This document shows, one piece after another, positions 1-8,910 of a DNA stretch of 64,000 nt. Each line of letters opens with the position of its first letter. Positions within the stretch are counted from its first letter, which is position 1. Made by a program: the position numbers and the translations under genes. The stretch comes from Boswellia sacra (lineage: Eukaryota; Streptophyta; Magnoliopsida; Sapindales; Burseraceae): NCBI GenBank assembly GCA_013180625.2, contig SNVD02000545.1, positions 1-64,000 on the forward strand, given 5' to 3'. The notes beneath the pieces are model-generated. The model was given only the letters and a program-made list of their open reading frames with translations. It did no database searches and had not been told where the DNA came from.

Positions 1-298
1 TATGATTCATTTTCATGCATAAACTCATCCGGGTTACAAGTGATTAGGTGAGAATGGCTCTACACACACACACTTGAGGAATTGAAGTGAAGCGAAACTA
101 TTTTTAGAGATAAAATTCTTGATCAAGTGCATTATTTTGAAGTATTCCTTGGGTTATTATTAAGTTCAATCTTTGAGGCCTATTTGCAAGTTGAAGCATT
201 GGTGTGTTTTAATTTTTCTCTGATTCTGTTACGGTTTAGTTTTGTTTCGTATCATTTTAGTTGCTCGAGGACTAGCAAAGTCTAAGTGTGGGGGAATT
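1..298 (+). mobile_element. 3' end of retrotransposon internal region
   Basis: This stretch lies directly upstream of a 3' LTR and ends in a purine-rich tract. No coding sequence is visible, so it is the non-coding tail of an LTR retrotransposon whose body lies left of the window. The polypurine tract and the LTR ends look like plant Ty3/gypsy elements of the Tat/Athila type; that lineage call is an inference without any protein domain. Confidence 0.6.
284..298 (+). promoter_or_regulatory. Polypurine tract of LTR retrotransposon
   Basis: The run AAGTGTGGGGGAATT abuts the TG that opens the LTR at 299. Such tracts prime plus-strand DNA synthesis and mark this LTR as the 3' one of a + strand element. 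Confidence 0.65.
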
Positions 299-1715
299 TG
301 ATAGGTTTCTATTTATGTATTACTTTTATATCAATTCGTCCATGTTTCTTTGCTATATTCCTTGGTATTTTTATGTTTTTGTGTGGTTTTGATGTTTGTA
401 GGAGTTTTGGAGCAACTTGCACAAAAATGGAGTAAAACCTTCATTTTCACGTCTGCTAGTCAACCATCTTCTCGGATTTAATTGTATTGATATACAATGA
501 ACCCGATGACATATCATATACCTGTCTCTTATACACATCTAGATGTGTATAAGAGACAGAATTTACGGTTTATAAATCCATTCAGTGTACCAAAAGTTAT
601 AATCAAAACAGTGTGAGAAGTATAGAAATGTAATTCCACAAATCACTGTAGCATGTATAATACGGGACACTGTAGCAGGTTCCTGTAGCAGAGTATTTAA
701 ACACATTTTAGGGTTTTATTTTCATAACTTGAAGAGGGGAGAACGTGGTGGAGGCTTCAGCTCTGGAATTCTTTCATCTCTTGGAGTTCTTGAAGGAGAA
801 AGGAAGCTTGGAAAGAGGAAGAACTACAATCCAAAGAGACTTACATCAAATTTGCTAAGTTTTTCCCTTCCCTTTCATTTTCTGGAATGTCTCCATGTTG
901 TATTGTATTTACCATGTTCTTAAACATGTGTACCTGAATCTGAATTGGTTGAGGGTGATTTCAAAGCCCCTGATATGGTTTTTGTAAGTTGATTGTGCAA
1001 GAAGTTGTTATCCAATTCTCTAATTGAATTTGCTTGTATTTTCCTATATCTAATGCTTATGATTGCTTGCTGAATTGTATTTCGAATGGCCAACTGAATA
1101 TAATCTGGTTGTTGTCTATTGCTAGACTAGAAATCCTGATCCGTAATTGTCTTGAATTTCTAATCCTTAGTAGCAAAATTGTGATCAGAGATTGCAATTG
1201 AAGAATACAACCTAAGTTAAATAATCCGAGCTTGTGTGTTTATTGCTTAGATCAACCTATCTTTCTCATCGTAATGCTTCCATTGAATTAAACTCAGAGA
1301 GCTTGTTCTAGGTTGTTTAATGGATAGAGATTAAATAAAGAGCCTGTTTTATTTAACAACAAAGTAAGGAAAGATTGGGATAACAGAGCTTGTTGTTATC
1401 TACGGTTGATAATTTCAATGGTGTAATTGGATGACAATTCTATGATTAATTAGCAAATCCATATCTTGTGGCAGAGAAGGATCCCTTAACCAGGTTTCTC
1501 TCATTGAGTTTTCACTCAAATTAACTTTTTGTTTTGTTATTCTTTACTTGCATTAATATTTCATCTAATTAATCAATCAACAAAACCCCCCTCATTTAGT
1601 TTATTGTTGCTTTCAAATAACAAATTCAATTAGAATCAATCCTCGTGGGAACGATATCTTACTTATCACTTTATTACTTATGCGACTAGTATACTTGCTA
1701 GTTTCGAACGCATCA
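299..1715 (+). mobile_element. 3' LTR of retrotransposon (adapter-disrupted)
   Basis: Begins TGATAGG and ends GCATCA, giving the usual TG...CA. A second copy of the same LTR lies in reverse orientation at 46743-48151, which fixes both boundaries independently. The two copies align throughout except at 522-559, where this one carries a synthetic adapter. The short open frame near 729-923 is matched by one in the other copy at 47530-47724, but it lies wholly within the LTR and is not taken as a gene. No target duplication can be tested because the 5' LTR is outside the window. Confidence 0.85.
522..559. other. Nextera mate-pair junction adapter (assembly artefact)
   Basis: Positions 522-540 read CTGTCTCTTATACACATCT and 541-559 read its exact reverse complement AGATGTGTATAAGAGACAG. 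These are the two 19-bp Tn5 mosaic ends that form the Nextera mate-pair circularisation junction. In the sister LTR the same place holds 34 bp of ordinary sequence (47894-47927 on the other strand). The adapter has therefore replaced about 34 bp of real genome. This is not biological sequence. Confidence 0.97.
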
Positions 1716-2230
1716 CATACTTACACGCATAGTAGGATTTTTCATTTGACACGTTCAAAACACGTCATCCGTTATGTATTACCGTCGATAACTTAACACA
1801 TTCCCATATGTCTACATATACCACAACATTTATATGCCTACCATAGAAAAGAGATATGTCTCCTAGGGTATTAGGCATGAATCCCCTTTTCACACATATA
1901 ATCTCATTGTCACACCATAATCAAACCATTACATATTAAAATCCATAAGTTCATGGTCACATTTCAATTTTGATTCATATATCATTCATGGCATGTTCAT
2001 ACACATGTAGTACTTCATTGTCATCCATTATTCATGCCATTTCACACCAAAGTTTATATGCACATGGCAACATTCACATTTTCATTTAGATCACATTCAC
2101 AGTAGTTCAATCAAATATCACTCATATACACACATAAGCATTTAAAATCAAAAACATCTCATAATTAAAATTTATCCATAAATTCATTAACCATGCAAAT
2201 ATCCTAGATGCTCAACCTTCCTTCTTCGTG
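1716..2230 (-). mobile_element. Ty3/gypsy LTR fragment
   Basis: Matches the middle of the long LTR at 55537-58638. For example, a CATCCGTTATGTATTACCG stretch near 1767-1785 corresponds to the hairpin-array units at 56393-56852. Its left side is cut by the LTR ending at 1715. It is probably the 3' LTR remnant of a minus-strand gypsy element whose other parts lie at 2400-3180. Confidence 0.6.
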
Positions 2231-2506
2231 TCAACAACACATGCTAGGAAACTCATACACCCTTTTTCTAAGAACTTTCAAGATTGTAAGGTTGAAACAA
2301 TCCTTGATAATGAGGATAGTCTAGTCCCAAGAAAGCTAAACCCGGATCCAGTAGAAAGATAGAACATCACTTATTAGCAAATATGCGCGACATAAAAAGA
2401 GTGCGTAACACCAATAGCTTACTGACTCTTATTGCTCAGGATTTGGCACAGAACTTGGTTCCCTTGACCGCTTGCAACAAGAATGTCTACAGAATCCTAA
2501 ACCTCT
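2231..2506 (-). mobile_element. Leader remnant of gypsy element
   Basis: Positions 2438-2506 match 61125-61194, the leader just downstream of the primer-binding site in the other gypsy copy. The segment from 2458 to 2468 is complementary to 2606-2616 inside the adjoining LTR. The whole internal region is only about 300 bp, so gag and pol are gone: a deletion derivative or a non-autonomous form. Confidence 0.5.
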
Positions 2507-2518
2507 ACTCTGATACCA
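2507..2518 (-). promoter_or_regulatory. Primer-binding site (initiator Met tRNA)
   Basis: On the minus strand this reads TGGTATCAGAGT, which fits the 3' end of plant initiator methionine tRNA in 11 of 12 positions. It sits 4 bp from the LTR boundary at 2523, the expected position. Confidence 0.8.
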
Positions 2519-2522
2519 CTAC

Positions 2523-3180
2523 TGTAATACCCCATGCCCTATAGGTTTAGAATACGACTCAAAACAATGATTAACACAAAAATAATATCGTAGCAGCCTA
2601 TAGTTGTCAAGGGAACTCTATCGTTGTTTTGCCAAAATCCTCCTTAATCTGAGCAACATTAATCACCTGAGGTACACAATAAAACTAATGAGTATAAACT
2701 CAATAAGTAAGCTAATTAAAGGCAGTAACATAGTCAAATATTGAAAATCACATAAAAAGTGTAAATACTATTTATTTCTTAGCTCACAAGTAATAGTTTC
2801 TTGCAATAAAGTCACAAAAACAGTATTCACTGTGCATATGTTGCACTCCTGTGTAACAAGGTGGCGCGCTTATGCCAATTCTGGGTTGGTACCCTTTTTT
2901 CAAATACCAGAACAGCGCTACTGTGCCACTCGAGTCATGCGACTGCGCCAACTTCCTGTCTAAGGAGTATTGAGTTGGTCGAGACTGCGCTCTAACGTAA
3001 ATTCACATACGCGCTTGCGCCAGTTTCTGATTTTGTCCATTATTCTTAGCTCATTTTCATGCCCTACACACCCATACATATACTAACTAATTTCCTATAT
3101 GCCTTTCTCAACTTGTTCCCATTTCTTATACACACATATATGCACTTATTTCATTTCATTTGTGCCTTCCTAGGCCATTA
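2523..3180 (-). mobile_element. 5' LTR fragment of gypsy element, truncated
   Basis: Starts on the plus strand with TGTAATACCCCATG, i.e. the U5 end of a minus-strand LTR adjoining the primer-binding site. Its order of blocks (GTCAAGGGAAC, the CACCTGAGG segment, then GC-rich NNGCGCT repeats) parallels 55537-56110. Similarity fades near 3180, so the right end is approximate and most of U3 is missing. Confidence 0.65.
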
Positions 3181-3961
3181 TTATCCTTCTAGCTTTTGGC
3201 GTGCTAATGGTAGATTGGGGGAGTTTTGTATCAGAATCATATAGAAAATTAATCTTTAATACTCTAGTGTTGGAAAAATATCCCTTACATGGTGAAATAT
3301 TACGCTCCTGAATTTTTTTATATATGTTAAGCTTCCTTGCTTGCACTGTTGGGTGCTAGATATATAGAATGGTCTCTCTCTCTCTCTTTTTTTTTTTTTT
3401 AATTTGATATTTAATGGGCAAGTGGCTTAGACTTTAAGATCTTGAAGAATTTTCAATAATTTGATTATGTCATTTCAATTGTAAAGTTGAAAAATCATGA
3501 TTCGGTAAATTAAATCTCTTTAACTGAAAATAGGAAGAAAATCCTAACATAAAAAGATTGTTTTCATATTTAGAATTTGTTTTACCCTTTTTAAGTAAAT
3601 TTATTTCATAATATCGTAAAATCAAATAAAAATAATTGGGAATTGATGAGTTTAAAATTGGAAACTAAAAAGAAGACTCATAATTAGTTTGACAATCAAA
3701 ATGGCTTTAAATTGGAAGCAAAGAATCATGGTGGCCCCGTATTATCTCATATCTCACTTTTTACAAGTATTAGTGCTGTAAATTCATAAGAGAAATTAAT
3801 GAAAGTGAAGTGAGCTAATGTCAAGTCGTCCCTAACTGTCTCCACAGCAAATAAAACAAAGCATGACATGTGGCAATTTATGAGTTGACAATCTATATCA
3901 TATCTTGTTACAAGCAAGGCAAAGACCGCTCGCGGGTTTTTGTAAGGGTTGGGTTATTTAG
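3181..3961. other. AT-rich DNA, no gene seen
   Basis: No convincing coding frame. It holds a (CT)n/(T)n microsatellite at 3373-3400. Confidence 0.6.
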
Positions 3962-4526
3962 ATACACTACAAGAAAGCAGGGGTTTTACTACACCCGTTT
4001 ACGGCAGTTTTTAAAAACCTCCGCATAAAGTGAGGAGGGGGGGAGTATTTACGAGGGTTTTGTGAACCGTAGTATAAGGGTATAAGAAAAGGCGATTTGA
4101 TTTCACCCTAAATCCTAATTCCTCTCAATTCCTATGCTGCATTTTCCCTCTCATCCCTCTCGATTCTTTCTGCCATTCGATTTTAGCCTTCCCGCGTCCC
4201 AATTACCAATTTCCCTCTCACCCCTTTCGCATTCTCTCTCATTTTTCCTCTTATCCCTCTCGATTCTTTCAACCATTCACTGATCTTTTCGTTGGAACTG
4301 CCATTATTCTCAATTTATAGGGCAGGGGCATTATCGATCTGACTAAAACTTTGGAGGAGCTTTACTCATTGTTCTTTTGACAAATGAAACCCTGAAGTAC
4401 GAGTCCGTGATGGGGTGAGAAAATCACCACCGTTCCTTTTTGCTTGAACCTCCGACTCTCAAAATAAGAAATCAGTCTCAATTCACTCTTCATCTTCTGA
4501 AATTGCAAGAAAGATAAGCAATAACG

Positions 4527-5156
4527 ATGTCGTATCAGCCCCCGCACCTCAGAAGGTCGACTTCGAATTCCATCAAAAGGGCCTCGCCATCCTTTGTAAT
4601 AGCCCTAGACACTGAACCGACGAAGTTATCCTTCTCTTCATCTCCTCTGGCCACATTCTATTGGCGGAGCTCTGGAAGTCAGGCCATAATTGAACCCGTA
4701 TTCACTACCTGGAAACCCACCTACCGCATCCTCCGCTTGAGTCCTGAACAGGTAAGTGATTACACGCTTTTGTGCTTGTATTTTGAAGCTGAAACGGTGC
4801 GTTTTGGTGTTTGCTTAGGTTAATGAATGAATTTACAGTGAAATATTAAAAATGTTGAAATTTTTTCTGCGTAATTTTATGTATTTACAGATTGAAGAGG
4901 TTTGTTTGCGGCTCATGTTGATGTTAGTGTTGGTTCGGGCTTACCTGCTGCTCCTGCACCAATTGAATCATTTGTAGATATGGTAAGAAGCGAATGAGAT
5001 GCTGCTTTGATTTAATATTTGGACAAGCTTAGGAAACTTGTGGACTTTGATGTTATGAATTATTTGAAGTGTTTACATGCTAGTATTATGAAGGATATTG
5101 AGTTTCATGAATACATGAAGCCGATTCCTATTCAAGCTCAGACTCAGGCACGCTAA
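4527..5156 (+). pseudogene. Captured DEAD-box RNA helicase, N-terminal exons
   Basis: Three exon-like blocks are visible. Exon 1 (4527-4751) starts MSYQPPHLRR and ends LRLSPEQ before a GT donor at 4752. Exon 2 (4891-4982) reads IEEVCLRL, then needs a +1 frame change near 4911-4916 to continue as VDVSVGSGLPAAPAPIESF; one base appears lost. Exon 3 (5070-5156) reads CLHASIMKDIEFHEYMKP then IPIQAQ and stops at TAA. IESF...IMKDIEFHEY..P.PIQAQ is the Q-motif region just before motif I of plant DEAD-box helicases, from general knowledge of the family. The ATP-binding and helicase domains are absent, so it cannot act as a helicase. The CT-rich stretch at 4100-4526 may be the captured 5' UTR or promoter. 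Confidence 0.75.
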
Positions 5157-5985
5157 TGGTTATAATCATTATGTTTACTGGAATAATTGATGTTCACTTA
5201 ATTTGATTTGATTTCTAGCTTTCATAAAGCCCTGTATTGAAGTGTAGCAGATTACACTGTTGAACTTCCATGATTTTGTTTGATATCTAAGGTTTTGTAT
5301 CTTAATTACCGTCTTCTAGCCAAAGTTACACGTAAATTCCAGCATTCAGGGCATTCTCTTTGCTGCTATGCTTGTATCTTCATTAGTCATAAGGTTAAAT
5401 AGTACTTTCTGAGAAGGAGAAGAAGCATCTTAAATGCTGGTGTATGTGCAGAAAACTTGTATAAGGGAATATGTTTATGTGGAATATGTCAGATCTAAAG
5501 AACATCAGGGAACTGTAACCATGCTGGGAAACTTCAGGTTACTGACCAATAATGTCTCTACCTAAACTTATTTACCCCTTTTGTTTCTTGGGATACGTAT
5601 TGCTTGAATGATTTGTGTTGCAATTTTTTATTGCATAAACTTTAAGTTAGGGAGCAACTAGGTGGTTTTATCTCAACTTATTTGTTTTATTGCACTCTGT
5701 TGGAATGAGCAACCTACTTACATTATTAAGAGCTCATAGAAGGGTTCTGTTGCAAGTTATTAAGTTACAAAAGGGTTTTTCATTTTCTTCTTAGTTTTTT
5801 TAATCCAATGTATTTATATTGAATGAGTTGTTTTATTAGATGTTTCAAAATGTAGATGGTGGCAATTCCTTGTTTGCTTGTTTGATGTGTCATCTAAATT
5901 AGTTTCTGAGCTAATTATTCTTTTCTCTGCTCTAGTTTTAATGTTTTCGACACAAAAATTTTTCCTTCCTGTTATATTGCAGCAA
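5157..5985 (+). other. Non-coding spacer between captured gene pieces
   Basis: No convincing exon seen. The region ends in a good splice acceptor (pyrimidine-rich, then TTGCAG at 5977-5982) immediately before the F-box start codon. It may be the captured intron or upstream region of the F-box gene. Confidence 0.45.
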
Positions 5986-6720
5986 ATGGATAATTTTGGG
6001 CGTTTGAACACTGATATTTTCTTTGATGTGCTCTCACGATTGCCAACAAAATCTCTGATTGCATTAAAGTGTGTTTCTAAAAGGTGGCATGAGTTTATAT
6101 CTAACCACATTTTCATCAAAGATCAGTCTCAAAAGAGAGAACCGCTATTTGGATTCTTCTTCCAGCAGAGGTTCCAGTGGTGCCTTGATGATATTGAAAA
6201 AATTACTCATATCCCTATTGAATCTGAAGGTGCTGGATTACAGCATACGATATTTAGTTTTCTACCTGAGAATGTTGTGGTTATGGCATCATGCAATGGA
6301 CTGGTTTGTTGCCGTAGCTGCTCACCTTTCCATGACCCATCTATCTATGTGTGTAATCCCTTGAACAGAGAATGGATCAGGCTGGATTGGACTAATCCTA
6401 ATAAAGAAACCAGCTTTGCTCTAGCATTTGATCCATGTTGTAATCCCATGCAGAGTTCAACAAATTTCAAACTGGTTAAAGTCCAGCAATATGAGGCTGG
6501 AACTGAGGATCTTTACTTTTCATTTGACATATATTCTTCAGATACTAGTGCCTGGAGGACATCAAAGGATATCTGCTTGTGCAATAATAGATTGTACAAG
6601 AACAAAGGCGTTTTCATTGGAGGGGTCTTACACTGGTTAGCTGATGGTGAAAAAATCCTATCGTTTAATATTGAAAATGAGCTATCTTGGTTGATTTCAG
6701 TTCCAGTTTCTGCTGCATAG
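5986..6720 (+). CDS. F-box protein, C-terminally truncated, inside CACTA element
   Basis: An unbroken 244-codon frame starting MDNFGRLNTDIFFDVLSRLP. An F-box occupies roughly residues 5-45 (DIFFDVLSRLPTKSLIALKC, then VSKRWHEFI), the Skp1-binding module of SCF ubiquitin ligases. An FBA-like segment follows (ASCNGLVCC; IYVCNPLNREWIRL; GGVLHWLADGEKILSFNIE). Family members usually run to about 350-400 residues, so the C-terminal substrate-binding half is cut short at WLISVPVSAA. I chose the ATG at 5986 because a splice acceptor ends three bases upstream (AG at 5981-5982) and the F-box begins a few residues in; the frame is open further upstream, to about 5878, but that part does not resemble F-box proteins. 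No disabling mutation is seen, so a product is possible, but expression is unknown. Confidence 0.75.
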   Translation: MDNFGRLNTDIFFDVLSRLPTKSLIALKCVSKRWHEFISNHIFIKDQSQKREPLFGFFFQQRFQWCLDDIEKITHIPIESEGAGLQHTIFSFLPENVVVMASCNGLVCCRSCSPFHDPSIYVCNPLNREWIRLDWTNPNKETSFALAFDPCCNPMQSSTNFKLVKVQQYEAGTEDLYFSFDIYSSDTSAWRTSKDICLCNNRLYKNKGVFIGGVLHWLADGEKILSFNIENELSWLISVPVSAA

Positions 6721-7039
6721 CTAGACAGAAATTTACTTATTATTTTTTTTATAAAAGCAAATTTTGTTGACTCATTAGTTCCTTTAGTTTTATTCTAGAG
6801 CACATTTTCTTGTGTCTTTGTTCTTCTTCGTATTACATTTAAGTTATTTTTGTATTACATTTTCAAGAACAGCAATAAGAGATCTTGGTTCCTCTTTTGC
6901 AATTTTCATGAGCTACTCCAAGTCCAACATCTCTCCCTCATTTCTTTCTGCTAAGTGCTTTAGGCAATTTAGTGATGTTTTCTTGGTTTAACTGTATGTG
7001 CGGTAGCCAATGGAATGTTCTCTATGTTTCTTTTTGTAG
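6721..7039 (+). other. Spacer between F-box and transporter fragments
   Basis: No coding signal seen. It ends in a TTTTTGTAG splice acceptor at 7031-7039 that opens the transporter exon. Confidence 0.45.
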
Positions 7040-7651
7040 ATTATGCAAAGCATTGGATTTCTCGGCCCTGCTTTCTTCTTGACTCAGTTAAGCCATATTG
7101 ATTCTCCTGCAATGGCTGTTTTGTGCATGGCATGCAGTCAGGTTTGCTACGTAGACTTATTGAAACTGAGTACTGAATGTATTTCTATTTGAGTTATCAG
7201 GATAATTTTGGAAATTGTTGTTAATTCTGTCTGAGCAATTTTTCAAGTAATGCAATAGATCTAGATGATCTAAGATCTTTTGTTTTGTTTTTTTTTTCCC
7301 TGACTTAATTTGGTTCTATCATCGTTATTCTGTAATACTTAATCGTTATTCTGTAAGTATTACTTGTTTTAATATTGTTAAATCCATAAACTTAAATTGC
7401 ATGCGAGACTTCCTAATGTGCAGTAATTCCCTAGTAATCAGAGCCCTTATTATGATCCTGGATTTTAGATTCACCACATAAAGCCTGTGTATAATAGTGA
7501 GAACTCTAGTTCTCTGAAAAGAAAAACTTACAGATTGAACTCTTTGCTTTGAAAATATGTCTTCAGGGAGTGTTGCTTGGTCTATCCAATACTGCAAGAG
7601 TTCTGGCAGGGGTCTTTGGAACTGCAGCAACTGGCTACATCTTGCAACACG
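7040..7651 (+). pseudogene. Captured PHT4/ANTR anion transporter exons
   Basis: Two exons with intact borders. 7040-7141 encodes IMQSIGFLGPAFFLTQLSHI then DSPAMAVLCMACSQ and ends at a GT donor. 7567-7651 encodes GVLLGLSNTARVLAGVFG then TAATGYILQH and ends at a GT donor. Both match adjacent membrane segments near the C-terminus of plant PHT4 (major facilitator superfamily) phosphate/anion transporters. The stretch that normally joins them (the SDAFSQSGLYSNHQD region) is not present between 7142 and 7566, so an internal exon has been lost. The NTAGVL glycine is replaced by Arg here. This is a fragment and cannot form a transporter. Confidence 0.8.
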
Positions 7652-7947
7652 GTTAGGACTCGTCATTCTTCTTTTTAGCTTCTAGTTATGAGTATTTAAC
7701 CGGATCAAAACTTAAAAGTTACAACTACAAAAAAAAAAAAAAAAGAAACGAAACTGTGTTACTTATTATTTTCTTGTATTACATTTAAAAATCAATTACA
7801 TTTAGAAATAAAAAAATGACATTATTTTTATCATTTTTGGTGTTATATTTTGGAAATACCATCATATCTTCTCTTATGTATTTGGCATTAGATCTATAGC
7901 AATCTAATTGCAGCATTTGGAATCTTACACTTTAATGCCTTGTTAAC
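7652..7947 (+). other. Spacer between transporter and SPA fragments
   Basis: AT-rich, with a poly-A run near 7728-7744; no exon seen. Confidence 0.4.
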
Positions 7948-8262
7948 AGTGAGTTGTTACAGAGTGAGTTTCTTAATGGACCAAGAGATAATTTGGAAGA
8001 ACGTGAAGCAGCAATAGAGCCAAGGGAGAAAATAGATCAGCAGGAGTTGTTGTTGTAATTCCTTTTGATGATACAACAAAAAAAAGGGGATGCTAACAAG
8101 TTGCAGGCCACTGTTTCTTTTATTTGTTCTGATATTGAAGAAATTATGAAGCAGCAAACAATTCTTAGGAAAAAGAGTGGCTCACATGCAGAGTTGGGGA
8201 AGGATGATCAATCGATGTTGAATCACATGCAGATCGTGATTCAAACCATGAGAACGAACTGA
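7948..8262 (+). pseudogene. Captured SPA-like (SUPPRESSOR OF PHYA) fragment
   Basis: One frame runs SELLQSEFLNGPRDNLEERE, AAIEPREKIDQQELLL, a TAA stop at 8056-8058, then FLLMIQQKKGDANKLQATVS and FICSDIEEIMKQQTILRKK. The order ELLQ...LEEREAAIE.RE...QELLL.FLL.IQQ...KLQ..VSF..SDIEE..KQQ is what I recall of the central coiled-coil segment of plant SPA3/SPA4-type light-signalling proteins, which lies between the kinase-like and WD40 parts. The in-frame stop and the lack of flanking domains make this a dead fragment. The SPA identity comes from memory of the family and should be checked by search; the coiled-coil character is clear either way. Confidence 0.6.
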
Positions 8263-8499
8263 CGTGTTGTTTAATTGTTTGATTATAACATGTTGAATAG
8301 TATGGATGATGATTGCCTTATATTTGGTTTTCTTGGATTATGATTGAACCATTATATGAGATATTTTTGTATATGATTTGATTTCATTATATTCATTAAA
8401 TGAATGATTACAAAATTATATCTAAACATTTTTCTGAGACAGGTTAATTATTTTATAAACAACAAATAAATATAGAATAGCACAAGTAGCAAAACAATT

Positions 8500-8907
8500 T
8501 TAGGAAAAATTATTGCTAACTATTTACGACGATTTACTAATCGACGCAAAACAATTTTTCTAACTATTTACGACGGTTACCCATCAACCCACGACAGCTG
8601 CATAAAAATTGTATAAAAACATTTTATAACGGTTTTGTGACTTTTTACGGCGGATTTTTGTTCGTCGTAAATAGTGACTTTTTACGGCGGACACAAAACC
8701 GTCGTAAAAAGGTGTGGTAATTATCAATTCTGTTTCGTCCCATGTTTTTGCGATGAACAATGAAACCGCCTTAAAAAATTATTTACAACAGGCCGAAACC
8801 GCCGTAAAAGCTTTTACTGCGGTTGTTTTTGCGGCGGTTCGAAACCGCCGTAAATGACTATTTACGGCGGTTTCGGCTCGCCGCAAATAGTCTTCCCTGT
8901 TGTAGTG
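8500..8907. repeat. CACTA subterminal repeats with hairpin
   Basis: Many copies of TTTACGGCGG or TTTACGACGG and their complements occur in both orientations. 8841-8855 and 8860-8874 are perfect 15-bp inverted arms around a 4-base loop. In CACTA elements such subterminal repeats are the binding sites of the TNPA-type protein. Confidence 0.85.
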
Positions 8908-8910
8908 ATA

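Larger units (their letters stand above)
3965..8907 (+). mobile_element. Non-autonomous CACTA (En/Spm) element with captured genes
   Basis: The left end begins CACTACAAGAAAGCAGGGG and the right end finishes CCCTGTTGTAGTG, the inverted CACTACAA terminus of the CACTA superfamily. The element is flanked by a 3-bp direct duplication ATA (3962-3964 and 8908-8910), the size this superfamily makes. GC-rich subterminal repeats (TTTACGGCGG and its complement) crowd the right 400 bp, with a weaker set near the left end. No TNPA/TNPD transposase is visible, so mobility would need a partner. The interior holds fragments of four unrelated plant genes in one orientation: a DEAD-box helicase, an F-box gene, a PHT4 transporter and an SPA gene. 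That makes it a Pack-CACTA type element. Confidence 0.92.

Noticed and set aside
729..923. 64-residue frame repeated almost identically at 47530-47724
   Set aside because: Both lie inside copies of the same LTR at the same position. Similarity reflects the LTR, and there is no protein family match.
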